Origin: Acestrorhynchus altus
Lineage: Eukaryota > Chordata > Actinopteri > Characiformes > Acestrorhynchidae
DNA: 64,000 nucleotides
Direction of reading: 5' to 3'
NCBI GenBank assembly: GCA_034509495.1
Contig: CM067512.1
Span: 2,423,390-2,487,389, forward strand
Both the position numbers and the translations under genes were made by a program. The notes under the pieces are model-generated. The model worked only from the letters and a program-made list of their open reading frames with translations. It was not told where the DNA came from and did not search any database. Each line of letters starts with the position of its first letter. Position 1 is the first letter of the stretch. Below, one piece after another: positions 1 to 10,040 of the stretch.

Positions 1-343
1 ATTCTGCCCTTGTTTGTGAACGATGAAATTAAAAGCATTCCTGTTTTGGCTCGGGATGGGGAACGGAGGTGTATTTCAGCCTTTCATGCATCTGAAAGGC
101 TTTTCCTTCAAGTGAAGCTAGAATAACTTGTGGTAAACAAAAGGCCGTTAAAAAAACATGGCTTAAAACTCTCTCTACGCTCCGCAAAAACTCATCGGGA
201 AGCAAATTTGTCTTCATTCACATCACACACACCAGAGCATCACATTTTTGCTGCATTTTCGGTTCGTGTCTTCATGAAGCAGCATAACAGCAGAGAAAAT
301 ATGTGGTGACGGGTCATTTCATTCCAAAGCTAAAGAGTCATAT
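1..343. other. No recognised feature
   Basis: Mixed-composition DNA without a convincing coding frame, tandem repeat or transposon end. A short minus-strand frame at 29-217 has no family signature. Confidence 0.5.
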
Positions 344-560
344 ATACACCAATCAGCCATAACATTATGACCACCTCTCTGCAGACATTATTCTCCTCCT
401 TTCACCCTGATCTTCAATGCTCAGGACCCCACAGGACCACCACAGAGCAGCTATTAAGGTGCAAGTGGCTCAGACACAGCAGTATCCAACCAAGCCAACA
501 GCATCCTGTGGGCATCGTTCGATGAGCACTGATGAAGGACTAGAGGATGACCAACTCAAA
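344..560 (+). mobile_element. Foldback (long-TIR) MITE, left arm fragment
   Basis: It starts with the end motif CAGCCATAACATTATGACC and continues with the arm segment containing CAGGACCCCACAGGACC, which recurs at 27.5 kb and, inverted, at 1.9 kb. The inner part (about 490-560) matches the middle of the element in inverted order, so this copy is internally deleted or rearranged. A family A element abuts it on the right. It encodes nothing; mobilisation by a transposase in trans is inferred from family type. Confidence 0.7.
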
Positions 561-565
561 CTGCC

Positions 566-906
566 CACATATTTATGGACACCCCTTCAGCTAATTTAAG
601 TTGCACTCATTGCTGACACAGATGTGCAAATACACACACTGCTTGTCTAGTCCCTGTAGGGAAGTACTACCAATAGAACCTATTGGCACTATGCCAAATG
701 CCAGGCACAAGCCAGAGGAGAACAGCGCCCTCCAGCATTGAGCTGTGGAATGATGGTGCCCCATCCATACTGTTGGGAAGGCTGAGGTGGGGATTTGAGG
801 ATAAGGTGGAGTGACATCCAAAATCCTGATCTCACTAACTCTTGTTGTGGACATTTCAGAAGAACCAGTGAATGAGCAGGTGTCCCAATACTTTTGTCCA
901 TATAAT
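566..906 (-). mobile_element. Family A MITE, near full-length
   Basis: Reverse copy of the window's commonest short element. The right end reads GTGTCCCAATACTTTTGTCC and the left end GGACACCCC, forming imperfect terminal inverted repeats. The internal blocks GCTGACACAGATGTGCAAA and CTTGTCTAGTCCCTGTAG are shared with copies at 4.1, 23.6, 28.7, 32.6 and 37.4 kb. There is no coding capacity. The TIR resembles that of the Tc1-like element at 39.04 kb, so a Tc1/mariner source is plausible but not proven. Confidence 0.8.
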
Positions 907-1379
907 ATAAATAAAAAGCAGTAATTAATTAATAGAAATCTGTAGCTGCGGCTAGATCATAACTAATTCTCCTGCAAAGCAATCGCTCCCTGTCTCAACC
1001 AATTAGCTTTGTCTTTGTGTTCAAGGCCCAGTGGACGGTCATCCTCGATTCACAGTAATTACCACTGCCCCATTTTACCACTCTTTAGGCAATTAACTTT
1101 ATGGGAAAGTCCTCCGAGAGTTACGTAACTTCACATTCAAATGTGAATTCATTTCTGATTTGTGTTCTTCCCCGTGATGGAACACGGAATTGACAGAACC
1201 GCTGCTGTTGTCAGGATGACTCAGGTGTGGATGCAATCAGCTAGAACTAAAGTCTTCTCCCTGTTCTGTAGAAGCCCTTCTATATAAACTCTTTCCCTCT
1301 GTTCACTCTCAGGAGTCGGGTAAAGGTGCTGCATGGATACTTTCCTGTTCCCCAAGGAACAAACAATACAACCGTACCT

Positions 1380-1575
1380 GCGAAGGTATAACAGGGTCCT
1401 TAAGGGTCCAATTGTGTACCTTAAAGGTTCACTACATTCACTCTCCCAGGGGACCCAGGGGTCTCTGTACCTGTCTGTTGAGGACAGAACGTTTTTAAAA
1501 ATACACTCTGAAAGAAGACAATTCCAGAAGGGTTCTTTAGAATGTAGAACCTTGACAACATACAAAGCTTTTACA
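1380..1575. repeat. GGTTCTTTA-type short repeat, low confidence
   Basis: The stretch repeats motifs such as GGTTCTTTAGAA and GGTCCTTAAGGGTCC in both orientations. This resembles small fish elements built of AAGGTTCTT/AAGAACCTT arms, also seen near 8.43 kb and 32.7 kb. Boundaries are not visible. Confidence 0.35.
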
Positions 1576-1764
1576 TGCCTAATTGGTTCTTGGTCTGGTT
1601 AATGGGTCCTTAGCATTGATGTAGACGGTTGTGCACGCAACCTCTAAACCTTTAAGCTGCTGAGATGCAGAGGAATTTCGTACCTATGTGGCTGAAAGAG
1701 CATTTCAGAAATCAGACAATGTGTTCTAATATATTTCAACCCTCGTACAGGAATCAACCCCGTG

Positions 1765-1900
1765 AACCTACACCTCACCTACACCTAAATTTAACCCTAA
1801 TTTTGATCTTAACCATGGTTGTAATCTGAATTTCATCTAAATTTACCCCAATCCAAATCAGAACCCTCACCATAATCAGAACTTTATTCTAACTTCTAAC
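1765..1900. repeat. Degenerate AACCCTAA-like tract
   Basis: Loose reiterations of TTAACCCTAAT, CATCTAAATTTACCCC and AGAACCCTCACC suggest a decayed simple repeat of about 6-12 bp period. It is not a clean telomeric tract. Confidence 0.35.
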
Positions 1901-1907
1901 TCACGTA

Positions 1908-1990
1908 ATAGCTGCTCTGTGGTGGTCCTGTGGGGTCCTAACCATTGAAGATCAGGGTGAAAGGAAGCTACCAGTGTATGCATATAAGCC
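1908..1990 (-). mobile_element. Foldback MITE arm fragment
   Basis: Contains GGTGGTCCTGTGGGGTCC and a following AAGATCAGGGTGAAAGG block, the reverse complement of the arm at 344-486. It may be the other arm of the same insertion, separated by about 1.35 kb, or an independent fragment. Confidence 0.6.
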
Positions 1991-2877
1991 ATATTGATCA
2001 ACAGCACCAAATGAATGTTCAAGATCATTTACATTTGAAATGTGTTTAATGGACCCTCCATTTAAGAGATCTGCTGCTCTGAGGGCAGCGAGTGATCATA
2101 TGGGCTCCACATAGTGTGAGGTTAAGTGAATGTTGACTGAAATGGTCAGTAGATCTAAGAATTGAAGCAGATGTGTCTGAATTCTTGTGTTTCCTGGTCA
2201 GTTTCTCTTAAAACTAAGATTTTTCAGTTTGCAGTCGCTCATTTACAGATTATTTTGGAGACGTTTCGGGGAAGATTTGGTTTGTTTCTTGTTTAAAATC
2301 GGCAGGAAGTTCATCATCACGAATCCCTCAGTCGTGAAACACTGGCAGAGAGAAATCTGCAGTCAAGCCGAGAAGGCCGGCCGAGCTGCTTACAGCGGTC
2401 AGTGGATTACGGTCAATAAAACATTGTGCAGGGTGTTTGTATGAGTTCGCTGCCGTCACAGAATACAAACACAGAACAGAACAATATAAAAGTCAGACAG
2501 AGAACAGAGCTAAAGCATCGTCTCCCTCACAAACACACTCACATTGTGGAGATGCGAAGGCTCGTCTGATAGGACTGAAGGTTTGCGCGGTTTTGAAGCC
2601 GCGAAGATGAGAAAAGCGCAACTGTAGAACGTTCCTCTGAAGCGAAAGATCAGTAAAACTAATTTATACAATTTTCACCACGGCACCCAAAATGCACCCA
2701 ATCAAAGTTTGCTTCTTTACAAAAGTCTGGACAAAACCCACGTTTCTAGCCAGAGCCAACCCTGACTAATATCATGCCCCAGGCAGGAGTTTGGCCCTTG
2801 CATCACTTGTCTTTAGTCTTTGAGATTTTCTTTAGTTTAGAAACAAGAAAGAAGAAAAATGTTTACTCTGAGAGCCA
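1991..2877. other. No recognised feature
   Basis: Unique-looking sequence. An 85-residue plus-strand frame at 2187-2444 has no recognisable domain, splice context or composition bias, and I treat it as chance. Confidence 0.4.
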
Positions 2878-3345
2878 GAAGACCACACTATGCAAGCTAC
2901 TTTGCAGGATCAGGGGAACCTACAGACATGATGCCCATATCCCACATATAAACCCAGAACCCACCTGATGAGTCATGGTACCAGTTGTTTGGGGCTGATG
3001 GAAGGGTTAGTGTGTGGACCCCATGAAACCCTGGACCCCAGTTGTCCATGGTGGTTCTATTCTAGGGTGGGGTGTAGTCTCATGGGTTGGGTCCATTGGT
3101 ATGCATAAACCTGTCTGCTTTGACCATTTGCAGCCTTTCATGGACTTCATGGAATTCTGGAAGGATAACACACTATGCCATCAGGCCCAAGTTGCCCAGA
3201 ACTGGTTAGAGGAGCATTCTGGAGACAAATGGTGCGGCCTCCCAGTTTGTCCAACACGAACCCAATCAAGTATTACTGGGAGGTTGGTGGAGAGGTCCAT
3301 TTGCACCAAGGATGCTCCATTTACAAATATCAGAGAGGTGTAGGT
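2878..3345 (+). pseudogene. Tc1-like transposase relic, C-terminal half
   Basis: Plus-strand translation resembles the catalytic half of a fish Tc1-like DDE transposase, an enzyme that cuts and pastes the element at TA sites. In order I see a GADGRVSVW-like block near 2990, a GGSILGWG block near 3050, the second catalytic aspartate in KDNTLCHQAQVAQNW (about 3165-3210) and, after a frameshift, NTNPIKYYWEV (about 3255-3290). In this family the last motif normally carries the catalytic glutamate (NPIE); here it is lysine. The ending VERSICTKDAPFTNIREV fits the usual C terminus. Stops and frameshifts make it non-functional. No N-terminal helix-turn-helix part or TIR was found nearby, so this is a truncated fossil. 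Family assignment is from motif memory. Confidence 0.78.
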
Positions 3346-3705
3346 GGCCATCCAGACAGCATCCTTCCATCCTTCCAACGACTGAAATTCCTGCTCCATA
3401 TGGTGGAGTTTTTTGACACGGAAAGTTTCAGGAACACACGGAGGAGCCTTTCTCGTATTAATAAGTCATGTATGATTGATGAGCGTAGGAGCCGTATAAT
3501 ATTCATGCTGCCTCAGAGGTTCCTGTATCTGCACTTTCCCTCCATTTCTGCACGTGTTTCCTTTTGTCTTTCATGAAACGCACCGACAGCAAGGCCATTG
3601 AGGAGAGCGAACGAGTGAAAAGAGCGAGAGAGCGAGATCGAGATAGAGCTAGCTTCTGGGGGTTAGACGTACAGCAGCCTCCAAAATCTACTTTCATCCT
3701 GGCAT
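3346..3705. other. No recognised feature
   Basis: Non-repetitive sequence between a transposase relic and a poly-A run. The minus-strand frame crossing it (3503-3979) includes translated homopolymer and CT repeat and is not a gene. Confidence 0.4.
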
Positions 3706-3731
3706 AAAAAAAAAAAAAAAAAAAAAAAAAA
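3706..3731. repeat. (A)26 homopolymer
   Basis: Uninterrupted run of 26 A. It could be a retroposon tail, but I see no SINE or LINE body directly upstream. Confidence 0.95.
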
Positions 3732-3867
3732 CAGAAAAGAGGGGAGAGAAATACAACGCCCAACATTTCAATGCGAAAAATCCCCCCCTCCCTTTGTCTC
3801 CGCGTTTTTGATTTGCAGTGATCAGAGGCAGATATAAATCTCAACCGCTGAGCTTCTCCAGCACCAG

Positions 3868-3945
3868 AGGCTTTCTCTCTCTTTTCTCTCTCTTTTTTTT
3901 CTCTCTCTCTCTCTCGCTCCCTCGCCCCTCCTTTCTTTCTTCCCA
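3868..3945. repeat. Polypyrimidine (CT)n tract
   Basis: CTCTCT and TTTTTT blocks with almost no purines on the plus strand. Such mirror-like tracts can form H-DNA; that is inference. Confidence 0.85.
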
Positions 3946-4117
3946 GCCTGTGTCTGATGGGTCTAAGGCACAAGTTCACCCATAAAGTCTATAGTTATTA
4001 CAGTCGATTTGTTCTGCATTTAAGTGGACTCTTTGCTAAGATCCGCCCCCATTGTTACCATTGACGTGTTAAAGCGGTCCCTTTCTCTCTGGACTCATAT
4101 ACAATGTATGCGTCGGT

Positions 4118-4308
4118 GAATTCGCACCTGCAGCATTCAGCTACTATAAGATGCGTCCGTTGCTGAAATACATGTGCAAATGCACACACAGCTTGTCTAG
4201 TCCCTGTACAGAAGTACTGCCAATAGAATAGGAACAGGAGCAGATAAACAAACATGAACGCATTGACACCATGTCTAATGCAGGGCGTGGACTAGAGGGG
4301 TATAAAAC
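4118..4308 (-). mobile_element. Family A MITE, partial
   Basis: Holds TGCAAATGCACACACAGC, CTTGTCTAGTCCCTGTAC and AGAGGGGTATAAA in the same order as the copy at 566-906, but lacks the GGGACACC end on the right. Confidence 0.75.
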
Positions 4309-4311
4309 GGT

Positions 4312-4457
4312 GAAGGTTAGAGTTAGAATTTAGGATTAGGATCAGGATTAGATTTAGGTTTTTGGTTGAGATAAAGGTTAGGATTAGGATCAGGGTAAAG
4401 TTTAGGTTTTGTGTTGAGATTAGGATTAGGATTAGGATTAGGATTAGGATTAGGGCA
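4312..4457. repeat. (TTAGGA)n telomere-like array
   Basis: Degenerate 6-mer repeat that becomes regular at about 4423-4456, where six TTAGGA units run in tandem before a single TTAGGG. The unit differs by one base from the vertebrate telomere repeat. The short frame LGLGLGLGLGLG is only its translation. Confidence 0.85.
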
Positions 4458-4782
4458 ACCCAAGCATTTTCTTAATGCAAAGAATCAGTCTCCTCACCTC
4501 AGCTCAGCTGAGATTGCTTCTCACTTATCGAAGACAAAAGTGAAGCAGAACAATGCACGTGAAGGTCTGGTGAAGCACCTGAAGGGAGGAGATCCAGATC
4601 GGTTCCTCAGGCAGTCACTGACTGTGAAGGATTTGCATTCAATATTAGAGATAATCCTTGTATTTGAAATTATGGTCATTAAGCCAATTAGTTTTGCGTG
4701 TGTCATGATTGATGAGCTACATTAAGTCACTGTAATTTGCAAAGAGTGAATGCATTACTGTGGTTAAACAAATCATAAACTT

Positions 4783-5208
4783 TGCCAAAAGTATTTGGAC
4801 ACCTGCTCAATAACTTTCTTTCTGAATTGGTTATTAAAGTGTATTAAAAAGAGTTTGTCCTGCCTTCATTGGAGGAACTGTCTTTGCTGTCCTGGGAAGA
4901 CTTCCTATCTATTTGGAGTGAGCATTGCTGTGAAGATTTGATTGCTTTCTGCAAGATCACCATTAATGAGGTCGGGTTGCTGGATGATCCCCACCTCATC
5001 TCATCTCAGAGTTATTGGATGAAGCACCATCCTTCCAGCGAACACAGCTCCATGGGTACTAATAGGTTTGTGCTTGTTTATCTGCTCCAGAGAGTCCTGT
5101 TCTATTGACGGCACCTCTCTACAGAGATTAGACAAGCTGTGTGTGCATTTGCACATCTGTGTCAGCAATGGGTGCATTTTAAAGTAGCTATAGGGGTGTG
5201 TTCCTGAG
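4783..5208 (+). mobile_element. Family A MITE, nearly complete
   Basis: Begins with CAAAAGTATTTGGACACC and runs through GGATGATCCCCACCTCATC, TCTGCTCCAGAGAGTCCTG and TGCACATCTGTGTCAGCAA to a degraded right end near GGGTGTGTTCC. It is followed within 40 bp by the (AAT)n array. Confidence 0.8.
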
Positions 5209-5246
5209 GTGAGATGGACTGGAATCTTAACAACAACCACAGCGAT

Positions 5247-5270
5247 AACAATAATAATAATAATAATAAC

Positions 5271-5311
<41 letters not shown>

Positions 5312-5370
5312 TAATAATAATAATAATCATAATCATAATCATAATCATAATCATAATCATAGTCATAATG

Positions 5371-5404
<34 letters not shown>

Positions 5405-5510
5405 TCATAATAATAATCATAATAATAATCATAATAATAATCATAATAATAATAATAATAATAATAATCACAATAATAATAATAACAACAATAATAATAA
5501 TAATAATCAC

Positions 5511-5552
<42 letters not shown>

Positions 5553-5624
5553 CACAATAATAATAATAATAATAATAATAATCACAATAATAATAATAAT
5601 AATAACAATAATAATAATAATCAC

Positions 5625-5677
<53 letters not shown>

Positions 5678-5681
5678 TAAC

Positions 5682-5718
<37 letters not shown>
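5247..5718. repeat. (AAT)n array with AATCAT and AATAAC variants
   Basis: About 470 bp of trinucleotide repeat. A hexameric AATCAT block sits at about 5325-5370, and AATCAC or AACAAT interruptions recur in spaced positions. The long Ile-, Asn- or Tyr-rich frames in this interval are translations of the repeat, not proteins. Confidence 0.97.
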
Positions 5719-5719
<1 letters not shown>

Positions 5720-5860
5720 ACACTGGCCAAACAGGTTCTCCACTGGTTTTAGTGAACGATGAGTCAGAATTAGTAATTAATAAAAATGACAGCATGCACT
5801 TGTTAGTGTTAATAACCTTCTAAGGGTTAATAATAGAGGTGGATAACTTGCACTTCTTTC

Positions 5861-5863
<3 letters not shown>

Positions 5864-5926
<63 letters not shown>
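5864..5926. repeat. (GT)n microsatellite
   Basis: Pure GT, about 31 units. Confidence 0.97.
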
Positions 5927-5928
<2 letters not shown>

Positions 5929-6217
5929 ACTTGGGCTTTCATGGATACTTCATTGTGCTGAGGAGGAGGCTTTTAAAAGCTTGTTGATTGTTAATCAGAA
6001 TCGGATGCTCGCTGCGCACGGAAATCCGCAACCTCTTTTGGCCCCGCAAAATAAATAATATCCCGACTCCACAGAAATGCTACTGGCCCATAAATAATTC
6101 ATCGCTCACTGTTGCCCATCTTCATATAACAAGCAATAATTTATCCACAATGTGTGTCAGGTGTTGTGCTGGAAGGAAGAAAATGGGAAAAAATTGTGAT
6201 TGAATGATAATCATAGT

Positions 6218-6219
6218 TG

Positions 6220-6250
<31 letters not shown>

Positions 6251-6284
6251 TTACATGCTTGTGTGTGTGTGTGTGTGTGTGTAT
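6218..6284. repeat. Imperfect (GT)n microsatellite
   Basis: Two GT blocks separated by a TTTACATGCTT interruption. Confidence 0.9.
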
Positions 6285-6299
6285 GTCTCACACACATCT

Positions 6300-6498
6300 T
6301 TCAAACAGATGAAGAAGATAAATCTGCTGTTGCTGGATAGATTACGTTTATCTGTCCCGCGGCCACACTTTCACGACTTCCCGGATAATTCACGGGCCGC
6401 AATATTGAATCTCTTTTGTCAGTTTTTGACGCGACGGCCGTCCGTATTGCCGTTTCTGCACCAATAAATTCTGAAGCGCTCTTAAAGTCTGTCCCAGA
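6300..6498. other. Unique spacer between microsatellites
   Basis: Non-repetitive DNA with balanced composition lying between a GT and a CA array. No gene or transposon end seen. Confidence 0.35.

Positions 6499-6546
<48 letters not shown>
6499..6546. repeat. (CA)n microsatellite
   Basis: Pure CA, about 23 units. Confidence 0.97.
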
Positions 6547-6548
<2 letters not shown>

Positions 6549-7240
6549 AATCTGGAGAGGAAATAACAGCTGAAATAAAAATAAAAAATTACGAAGTCAC
6601 AGAGACGTAAGTGAGCCACCTGTCTTTCTGTTCGCCAAAAAATAAACACATGATCACTAACTGGGACCCTTCAGGAGTGTGTGTTTGTGTGTGTGTGTTT
6701 ATGGGTCCCAGTCAAATCCCAGTTGAACAGATACATTCCAACATTGTGGGGACATTTGTTTGTGTTTATACACAACAGTGGCCCAAAACATTATGACCAC
6801 CTCTAAGTGTGGACAAAACAGCTCCTCCTTCTAAAGACCTCTGGAGGTGGCATGTGGTGGATCTATCTGTGCACCAGATTTGTTGTTCCAGCTGCTTCTA
6901 CACGTAATCACAGCACATTGAGCACACATGTCCAGCTGTGCACATGATGGAGTGAAAACAAAACAAAAAACAGGACATCAGACTATGCTGATGTCCTCTG
7001 ATGGTTGCTTGTCAGGCGGACATGGACAAGGTGGACATGTGATCGCATGGGCACTCTGACTAATCCTAGTCCCACACATGCAGAGTGACCCACAGCATTA
7101 GCAAGAGGAGCAGTATGTGTAGACACAAACGTCCAGATCTTTAGTACCAGAAAAGAACTTTTTTCTTCCAGGCTTCATAGAACAAAGTCCCAATAATGTC
7201 CAATGGAGCCAGTATATGAATACACAAGGTATTGCATACC
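6547..7240. other. Mostly unrecognised; possible foldback end at 6785
   Basis: A short GTGTGTTTGTGTG tract lies at about 6678. AAAACATTATGACCACCTC at about 6785 resembles the foldback MITE end, but the flanks do not match. The rest is not recognised. Confidence 0.35.
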
Positions 7241-7452
7241 TGCATACAGACTCTGACTGGTCAGAGAGAGGGGGCGGGGCTGATGATCAACCTCCATACA
7301 GACTCTGACTGGTCAGAGAGAGGGGGCGGGGCTGATGATCAACCTGCATACAGACTCTGACTGATCAGAGAGAGGGGGCGGGGCTGATGCTCAACCTGCA
7401 TACAGACTCTGACTGATCAGAGAGAGGGGGCGGGGCTGATGATCAACCTGCA
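7241..7452 (-). repeat. 52 bp GC-box minisatellite, 4 units
   Basis: Four head-to-tail units start at 7241, 7293, 7345 and 7397. Each contains CAGACTCTGACTG, TCAGAGAG, GGGGGCGGGGC and TGATGATCAACC, with only a few substitutions between units. On the other strand it matches the minisatellite inside family R elements at 44-62 kb. Family R flanks are missing here, so this array is an isolated core. The GC motif is the classic Sp1/KLF binding box; binding is not shown. Confidence 0.93.
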
Positions 7453-8035
7453 CCACTCTCAGTAGGTACTCACCACTGCTGACCAGGAACTGACAGGCCT
7501 TGCAGTTGTTTTGGAGATACTCTGACCCCTATTCATCTGACTCTTTAATAATGTCTGTCGTATAATATGGAACATCACCATTTTCTTTAAGCAGATTGAC
7601 TTCGTCGTTTCGTCTCCAACCCTGAGTGAGGAACTGTGTTCTGTTCCTGCTGGACGTTTTCTGCATGTGGTTTGGGTTTGCGGTAGGTGGGACTCACTGA
7701 CAGATCTGAAATGAGGACATATGTCCTTTTCTCCTGCCAGCTCTAATGTGTTTTTATGTGTGTCATCTGCTTTTGTCACGAGAGATCGATCCAAAGCAGC
7801 TTTCGCTCTGTCGTTATCTCTCCCTCTCTCTGGTCTGCGAGAGGGCGACCCGATCTAATTCTGCTGGTAATAATCCTGCAGGGCAATAACTGATGATATC
7901 ATCACAGCCCTGAAAAGAAACAGCAATATTTCCCCATCAGTCTGTTCCCTTCCCTCTGTTTCTCCCTCACTTCAAACAGAGCTTTTCATTGAAAGAAAAA
8001 AGCAGAGAGAGCCTCTCGGTTGATGGGTTTGGGAA

Positions 8036-8045
<10 letters not shown>
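7453..8045. other. No recognised feature
   Basis: Unique-looking DNA. A 111-residue minus-strand frame (7459-7794) has no recognisable domain. Confidence 0.35.

Positions 8046-8075
<30 letters not shown>
8046..8075. repeat. (GT)n/(GA)n compound microsatellite
   Basis: A short GTGTGTGT run passes into about 14 GA units. Confidence 0.93.
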
Positions 8076-8077
<2 letters not shown>

Positions 8078-8251
8078 TTTTGGGGAACAAAATAAATGTT
8101 TCAACAGAGTTCAGGATAAAGTTTGTTAATGTGTGTATTTGCATTCATATCCATGTGGGGACCAAATGACGGGGTTTGCAAGGACACTTGACATTGTGGG
8201 GACAATTATCTTTCCCCATATTTGTGGTCCTCAGTTATAATACTTCATACC

Positions 8252-8423
8252 TGATCAGGAACATTGCTATGAGATTTTGATTGCTTTCAGCAACAAGAGC
8301 ATTAGTTTGGTCATTATGTTGGATGATCACCATCCCTGGCATTAGACATGGTGCCAATCGGCTCATGTTGGTTTATTTGCTCCAGAGAGTCCTATTCTAT
8401 TGGCCGTACTTCTCGACGTTTTG
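8252..8423 (+). mobile_element. Family A MITE, internally deleted
   Basis: Carries GAACATTGCTATGAG, AGCAACAAGAGCATTAG, TTGGATGATCACCATCC and TGCTCCAGAGAGTCC. The stretch between the DNA after GATCACCA and TGGCATTAGACATGG is deleted relative to the copy at 23.6 kb, and both TIRs are absent. Confidence 0.75.
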
Positions 8424-8428
8424 CGAAT

Positions 8429-8575
8429 GATAGAAAGGTTGACCTTTTAAAGAGTGGCAGGTGAACCCTTTTTGATGTTATATTGGACTATTTTATTATA
8501 GAATAAAGCACTCTTTGTTGAGACAGTTCTATTTAGAACCATTCTTTTTGCTGAAGAACCCTTTTGCACAGTGAC
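8429..8575. repeat. GGTTCTT/AAGAACC short element
   Basis: Arms of the type GTGAACCCTTTTT and TTGCTGAAGAACCCTTTTG surround an A+T-rich centre, as in small palindromic fish elements. Exact ends are not visible. Confidence 0.45.
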
Positions 8576-8755
8576 TGTGTGTGATTAGAGTAAATATTTG
8601 AAGCTGATTGTAAATAATGAAGCGTGTTTTGGAGGTATTGAATGTGGTGCCCCAACCTGAACGACTGTACAGTGTTTTCATGCAGAATCTGGCGACATTC
8701 ACACACATTCCAATGAGTCATCAGCAAGGAATCTGAGAACAGACATAGCAAAAGG

Positions 8756-8801
8756 ATGTGTGTGTGTGTGTGTGTGAGTGTGTGTGTGTGTGTGTGTGTG
8801 T
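8756..8801. repeat. (GT)n microsatellite
   Basis: GT array with one GA interruption. Confidence 0.95.
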
Positions 8802-9026
8802 ATTTTCACTTCTTCTCATTGCTCGCTTAGCTAAGGGACATTTTAAAAGAACATCTTTCATTAACGATGTTATGAGGAAGCAGGAGAGAGAAAGGACGAA
8901 TCCCTCTCGACCGCCGCCTGCCAACGAATTTAATAATATCACAATTTCTCCTTTTCTGACTCCAGACTGTGAAAGCCACAAAGTCCACATCAATATGGGC
9001 TTATCTCTCAGCCAGAAGTGTGCGTG

Positions 9027-9028
<2 letters not shown>

Positions 9029-9058
<30 letters not shown>

Positions 9059-9070
9059 TACACACACACC
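9029..9070. repeat. (CT)n/(CA)n compound microsatellite
   Basis: CTCTCT passes directly into CACACA with one CATACA interruption. Confidence 0.92.
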
Positions 9071-9079
9071 GTAGTCATG

Positions 9080-9680
9080 ACTGAGACAGAAAGTGTGTGC
9101 GAGAAAGAGAATTGACATAGATAGAAAACAGGAGACAGCTGAGATAGTGCGAGAGAAAATGAGAAAGTGAAGGAAAGTGAGAGAGTAATGGAGAAGGAGT
9201 GAGAGGAACAGGTGAGACCAGGGGCGTCGCCTGACTGTGACTGGGGTTCAGCCCACGAAGCACTTCTCACGATGGCTGGTGGAGTTGTGGGGAGTCCGCA
9301 GTTGCGTCGACCTGGGGGAGGAGGCCTGGTGGTCATCGTCCATCTGTCCACAAGGGAGGTGTCGCGTTCGTTCGGTGATCAGGGCTAAAGACCCGGAACC
9401 CCAGGCCAGGCGACACCCCGGGGTGAGACATAAAAAGAGAGAAAGGCAAAATGAGAATGATAAAGACTTGAAGTGGAAGAGAAGGAAGCTGAGAGAGAGA
9501 AATGCAATAAATAGAAAGAAGAGAGAGAGAGAGAGAAAGAGGAAAAGTGAAGCAAGTGATAGAAGAAAAGAGATAAAAGCATGTGAAAGGGGGCGAGGTA
9601 ACAGAGAGGGGGGTTAAATAGAAGGAGAGGAGAGAAAATGAAAAAGAATCAGGAGGGAGACAGAGAGAGATAAGGAGAGC
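9080..9680. repeat. Purine-rich (GA/GAAA) region with GC-rich insert
   Basis: Two polypurine stretches (about 9080-9210 and 9425-9680) are nearly free of pyrimidines and translate as Lys/Arg/Glu-rich frames. Between them lies a roughly 200 bp G+C-rich block whose two edges carry the inverted pair GGGGCGTCGCCTG and CAGGCGACACCCC. The pattern could be an insertion into a purine tract or two tracts grown around unique DNA. Confidence 0.7.
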
Positions 9681-9855
9681 CCACTGGTGGTAATTCAGCC
9701 CCTGATGACCCCAGACTGGGTCAGTTTACCTTTCGACCGGAGCTTAATCGGAGAGAATCTTCCAGAACGGGAGCAGTTTCCTGTTCTAATGATGTCACAC
9801 GCTCAGACTCGTTACCTCTGTTAACTTTACATCTCACTTTCAATTAGACTCAGCC

Positions 9856-9856
<1 letters not shown>

Positions 9857-9906
<50 letters not shown>
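9857..9906. repeat. (CT)n microsatellite
   Basis: Pure CT, about 24 units. Confidence 0.97.
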
Positions 9907-9908
<2 letters not shown>

Positions 9909-9997
9909 CACATCACTCTTTCTCTGCACTTCTGTGGGACGAACACGCCGTCTGATCTAATGCTGCCGATGGCGGGGGATCAGTCACAACACTGGCT

Positions 9998-10007
9998 GAC
10001 ACACACA

Positions 10008-10038
<31 letters not shown>

Positions 10039-10040
10039 CT
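9998..10040. repeat. (CA)n microsatellite
   Basis: CA array with one CATACA interruption. Confidence 0.95.

Noticed and set aside
5001..5823. Open frames of 167-264 residues rich in Ile, Asn, His or Tyr
   Set aside because: They are translations of the (AAT)n array in several phases on both strands.
6785..6805. Another foldback MITE copy
   Set aside because: Only about 19 bases match the terminal motif and nothing adjacent follows the element.
9237..9617. 126-residue Lys/Arg/Glu-rich frame
   Set aside because: Generated by polypurine DNA; no start context, domain or splice structure.
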